Assembly: GCF_020740795.1 (NCBI RefSeq)
Contig: NC_067289.1
Location: forward strand, 24,416,608 to 24,480,607
Length of the DNA: 64,000 nt
Direction: 5' to 3'
Origin: Apus apus
Lineage: Eukaryota; Chordata; Aves; Apodiformes; Apodidae
The notes beneath the pieces were generated by a model, which made no database searches, was not told where the DNA came from, and saw only the letters and a list, made by a program, of their open reading frames with translations. Within the stretch, counting starts at the first letter, position 1. The number at the start of each line of letters is the position of its first letter. The position numbers and the translations under genes are program-made. Shown here piece after piece: positions 62,199 through 64,000 of this stretch.

Positions 62199-64000
62199 GA
62201 GAAGAAAAGAGGGGTGGGCATTCCTGATTCCACAGTCCCCCTTGGATACTGTCCTAATAACACCCCAGCACCTTGTCAGCCGACCAGATGGAAATGAGTC
62301 TGTTTGATGCAGCTGTGGTGGTGATACCTGGCTCAGCCAGAAGATGTGTGGTTTGGTGGGGTTTCCTTCTGTTTATAGCCTGCTATGTCATAGCAAACAA
62401 ACAAGCAAGCAAAACACATCCCTGCTGAGCTTCACCAAGATAAGAGTACATTTCCTAACAAGCTGTGTGTTCTATCCCATGAAATTAGCTAAAACCAACC
62501 AACTGGGTCAAAGCCACCAGCTGGTGCTCGCTGAGGTGGGAGCCCAGGTGAGCTCAGGCCCTGCAAGGGAGCATGTTTCTGGGGCTCCACCAGTTGCTTC
62601 TTCTCTCCTCAGCCACAGCACCCAGCTGTGTGAGTGCTCACAGCTGCTTCACTTTCAAGTAAAATAGATACTAATTTATTCTAGCAGGATGACTGTGACT
62701 ACAGAGGTGGTTCTTACTCGGCAGCTCATCTACTGAACAGTAAGTTGCTTAGCAGAAATAATCAGGATATGGGTTTGGGGTATTAAGCTGATCTGAAAGA
62801 GGCTGTTTCCCCTCACTGCTGCCCTGACCTTGCCTTGCTCCTGCCCTGACATTTCACTGACTCTCAAGAACTCCCTCAGGAAGCTAAATTGGCAGAAAAT
62901 GTTTGGGTTTTGTTTTTTTTTCTCAGGGGGTATCTACAGGCCTGAACTATCCCCAGAGCCAGTGGGAAGGGAGAAGAGGGAGTGTGGGGCAGGGATCACC
63001 ATTTACCTGGATTTCACTGCACAAATGTTGTCATTTCAGGCACTTGTTTTTCTGGGTAAATATCACCTAAAGAACCTGTTTTTCCTTGGAAGGGCAGTGA
63101 CCCAGGTTAGGTGTCTTGGGGCAACCCTGTTGCTCTGCTGTTTCCTACCCCCAATCTTACCACGTGGTTTTTACACTTGTGTCTCAGAAATATTTTTCCT
63201 GGTTTTCTTCAGATCATTCACTAAGATTAACTTAGTTCCTGTGCCCTTGGTGTCACAAGTACTCACTACTGACCTGTTGCTGTATTCTTTTTTTTTATTT
63301 TGTATGTTTGATTTTAGACATTAAACCACTTGTGGTTTTGAGTCAGTCTGGGAAGCTATGGGAGAGTTAACTGATTCTGTAGAAATGTTACAGAGGGAGA
63401 CAGACTAGTAGTGCTGCTTTTCTGTGTGTTTGTTGTTTTTTTTAACTACAGCAGCAGGAGCCAGTCATAGTTCATGTCTCACAAAAGAATATATTTTGTG
63501 GGAAGAAGGCAAGAGAGGTAATTAAGGTGGTGTTTGAGTGCCTAGGCTTGTGTGTGCATCCATTGTACTGGGGTACAATGAATTACTTGTCTCTGATATG
63601 ATAAACTGTTATTGCAGATTTCAAAGTGCTTCCTAATACGTGAGGCATAGTAGAGACAGAACAAATCTCCCCAAAGGCTATATTAATATTCATTACAGAG
63701 TTAACAGCATTATGACACTACAAAACAGACATAATATATAGAGAAGAAACTTTGTGGGGGTTGAATCTGAGGACTCTCTGATCTAAAAGTAGCTGCTGCA
63801 CTTTTGGAGCTGAAGGATCTTGGCAGCAGGAGTAACAGCATTTCTCTCCTTCCAGCCATTAAGAGGCAAGTAAAATATAGTGTTGCAAAGCTTTTATATT
63901 TTGAGCTCCATAAATTCAGTTGGAAAAGATACACAGGTCTCCTGACACTTGACTCTAGGCAAACTGTTATGAAGCCCATAGGCTCAAGTGATGTGCCATA

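Larger units (their letters stand above)
41043..64000 (+). other. PPM1L: PPM1L intron 1 (5' part)
   Basis: Mammalian PPM1L has a very large first intron, and no later exon can be found here. In particular, no open frame continues FDGHGGE with the conserved second-exon residues. The sequence is mostly AT-rich. Recognisable items are G-run clusters at 41076-41199, T-rich DNA at 43467-43533, A-rich DNA at 52330-52371, a TA repeat at 53583-53604, A16 at 49242-49257, A14 at 62185-62198, and small palindromes at 46481-46506 and 63561-63580. No nested gene is supported. Confidence 0.7.

Noticed and set aside
62830-63324. 164-codon open frame on the plus strand
   Set aside because: No similarity to a known protein, biased toward Phe/Leu/Cys by T-rich DNA, no splice or promoter support, and it lies inside a presumed intron.
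41043-64000. Search for PPM1L exon 2 and nested genes
   Set aside because: No open frame shows the expected PP2C continuation or any other recognisable protein. The second exon is assumed to lie beyond the window.

Overview
The window looks like bird nuclear DNA. It has vertebrate exon-intron structure with long AT-rich introns. It carries 3'-end fragments of CR1 LINEs (the core GGTTGGAAGGGACCTT), which are typical of sauropsids and above all birds, and a CpG island at one promoter. Three protein-coding genes can be supported. There is no bacterial, phage, CRISPR or viral system here. I saw no tRNA or rRNA gene, though I could only scan for these by eye.

Region by region: (1) 161-5751, plus strand: the last ten coding exons (342 codons plus stop) of NMD3, the nuclear export adaptor of the 60S ribosomal subunit. 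The first ~160 codons lie to the left of the window. (2) 5752-16230: mostly featureless tail-to-tail intergenic DNA, with one CR1 fragment and a GC-rich block holding a 15-bp tandem repeat. (3) 16836-17110, minus strand: the single coding exon of SPTSSB, small subunit B of serine palmitoyltransferase. Its 5' untranslated exons and promoter probably lie between 17.1 and 25.1 kb. (4) 25.1-38.5 kb: AT-rich intergenic DNA between the divergently pointing SPTSSB and PPM1L. It holds a near-identical pair of inverted repeats 5 kb apart. (5) 38.7-40.64 kb: the PPM1L promoter region, with a strong CpG island and a possible upstream noncoding exon. (6) 40644-41042, plus strand: the first coding exon of PPM1L, an ER-anchored PP2C phosphatase. 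It ends at a non-canonical GC donor. (7) 41043-64000: read as the large first intron of PPM1L; I found no further exon there.

The three genes do not form a pathway. NMD3 acts in ribosome biogenesis. SPTSSB and PPM1L both touch sphingolipid metabolism at the ER: SPTSSB in long-chain base synthesis, PPM1L reportedly through the ceramide transport protein CERT. As I recall the mammalian order (PPM1L, B3GALNT1, NMD3, SPTSSB), the order here (NMD3, SPTSSB, PPM1L) is rearranged.

The points most worth checking are the GC-AG splice donor and overlapping upstream ORF of PPM1L, the substitution at the chain-length-selectivity position of SPTSSB, the inverted repeat pair with mosaic identity and its ~43-bp CR1 tip, a 74-nt near-perfect hairpin in an NMD3 intron, and an acceptor fused to a donor (recursive-splice-like) upstream of PPM1L. 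None of these amounts to a new biological system.
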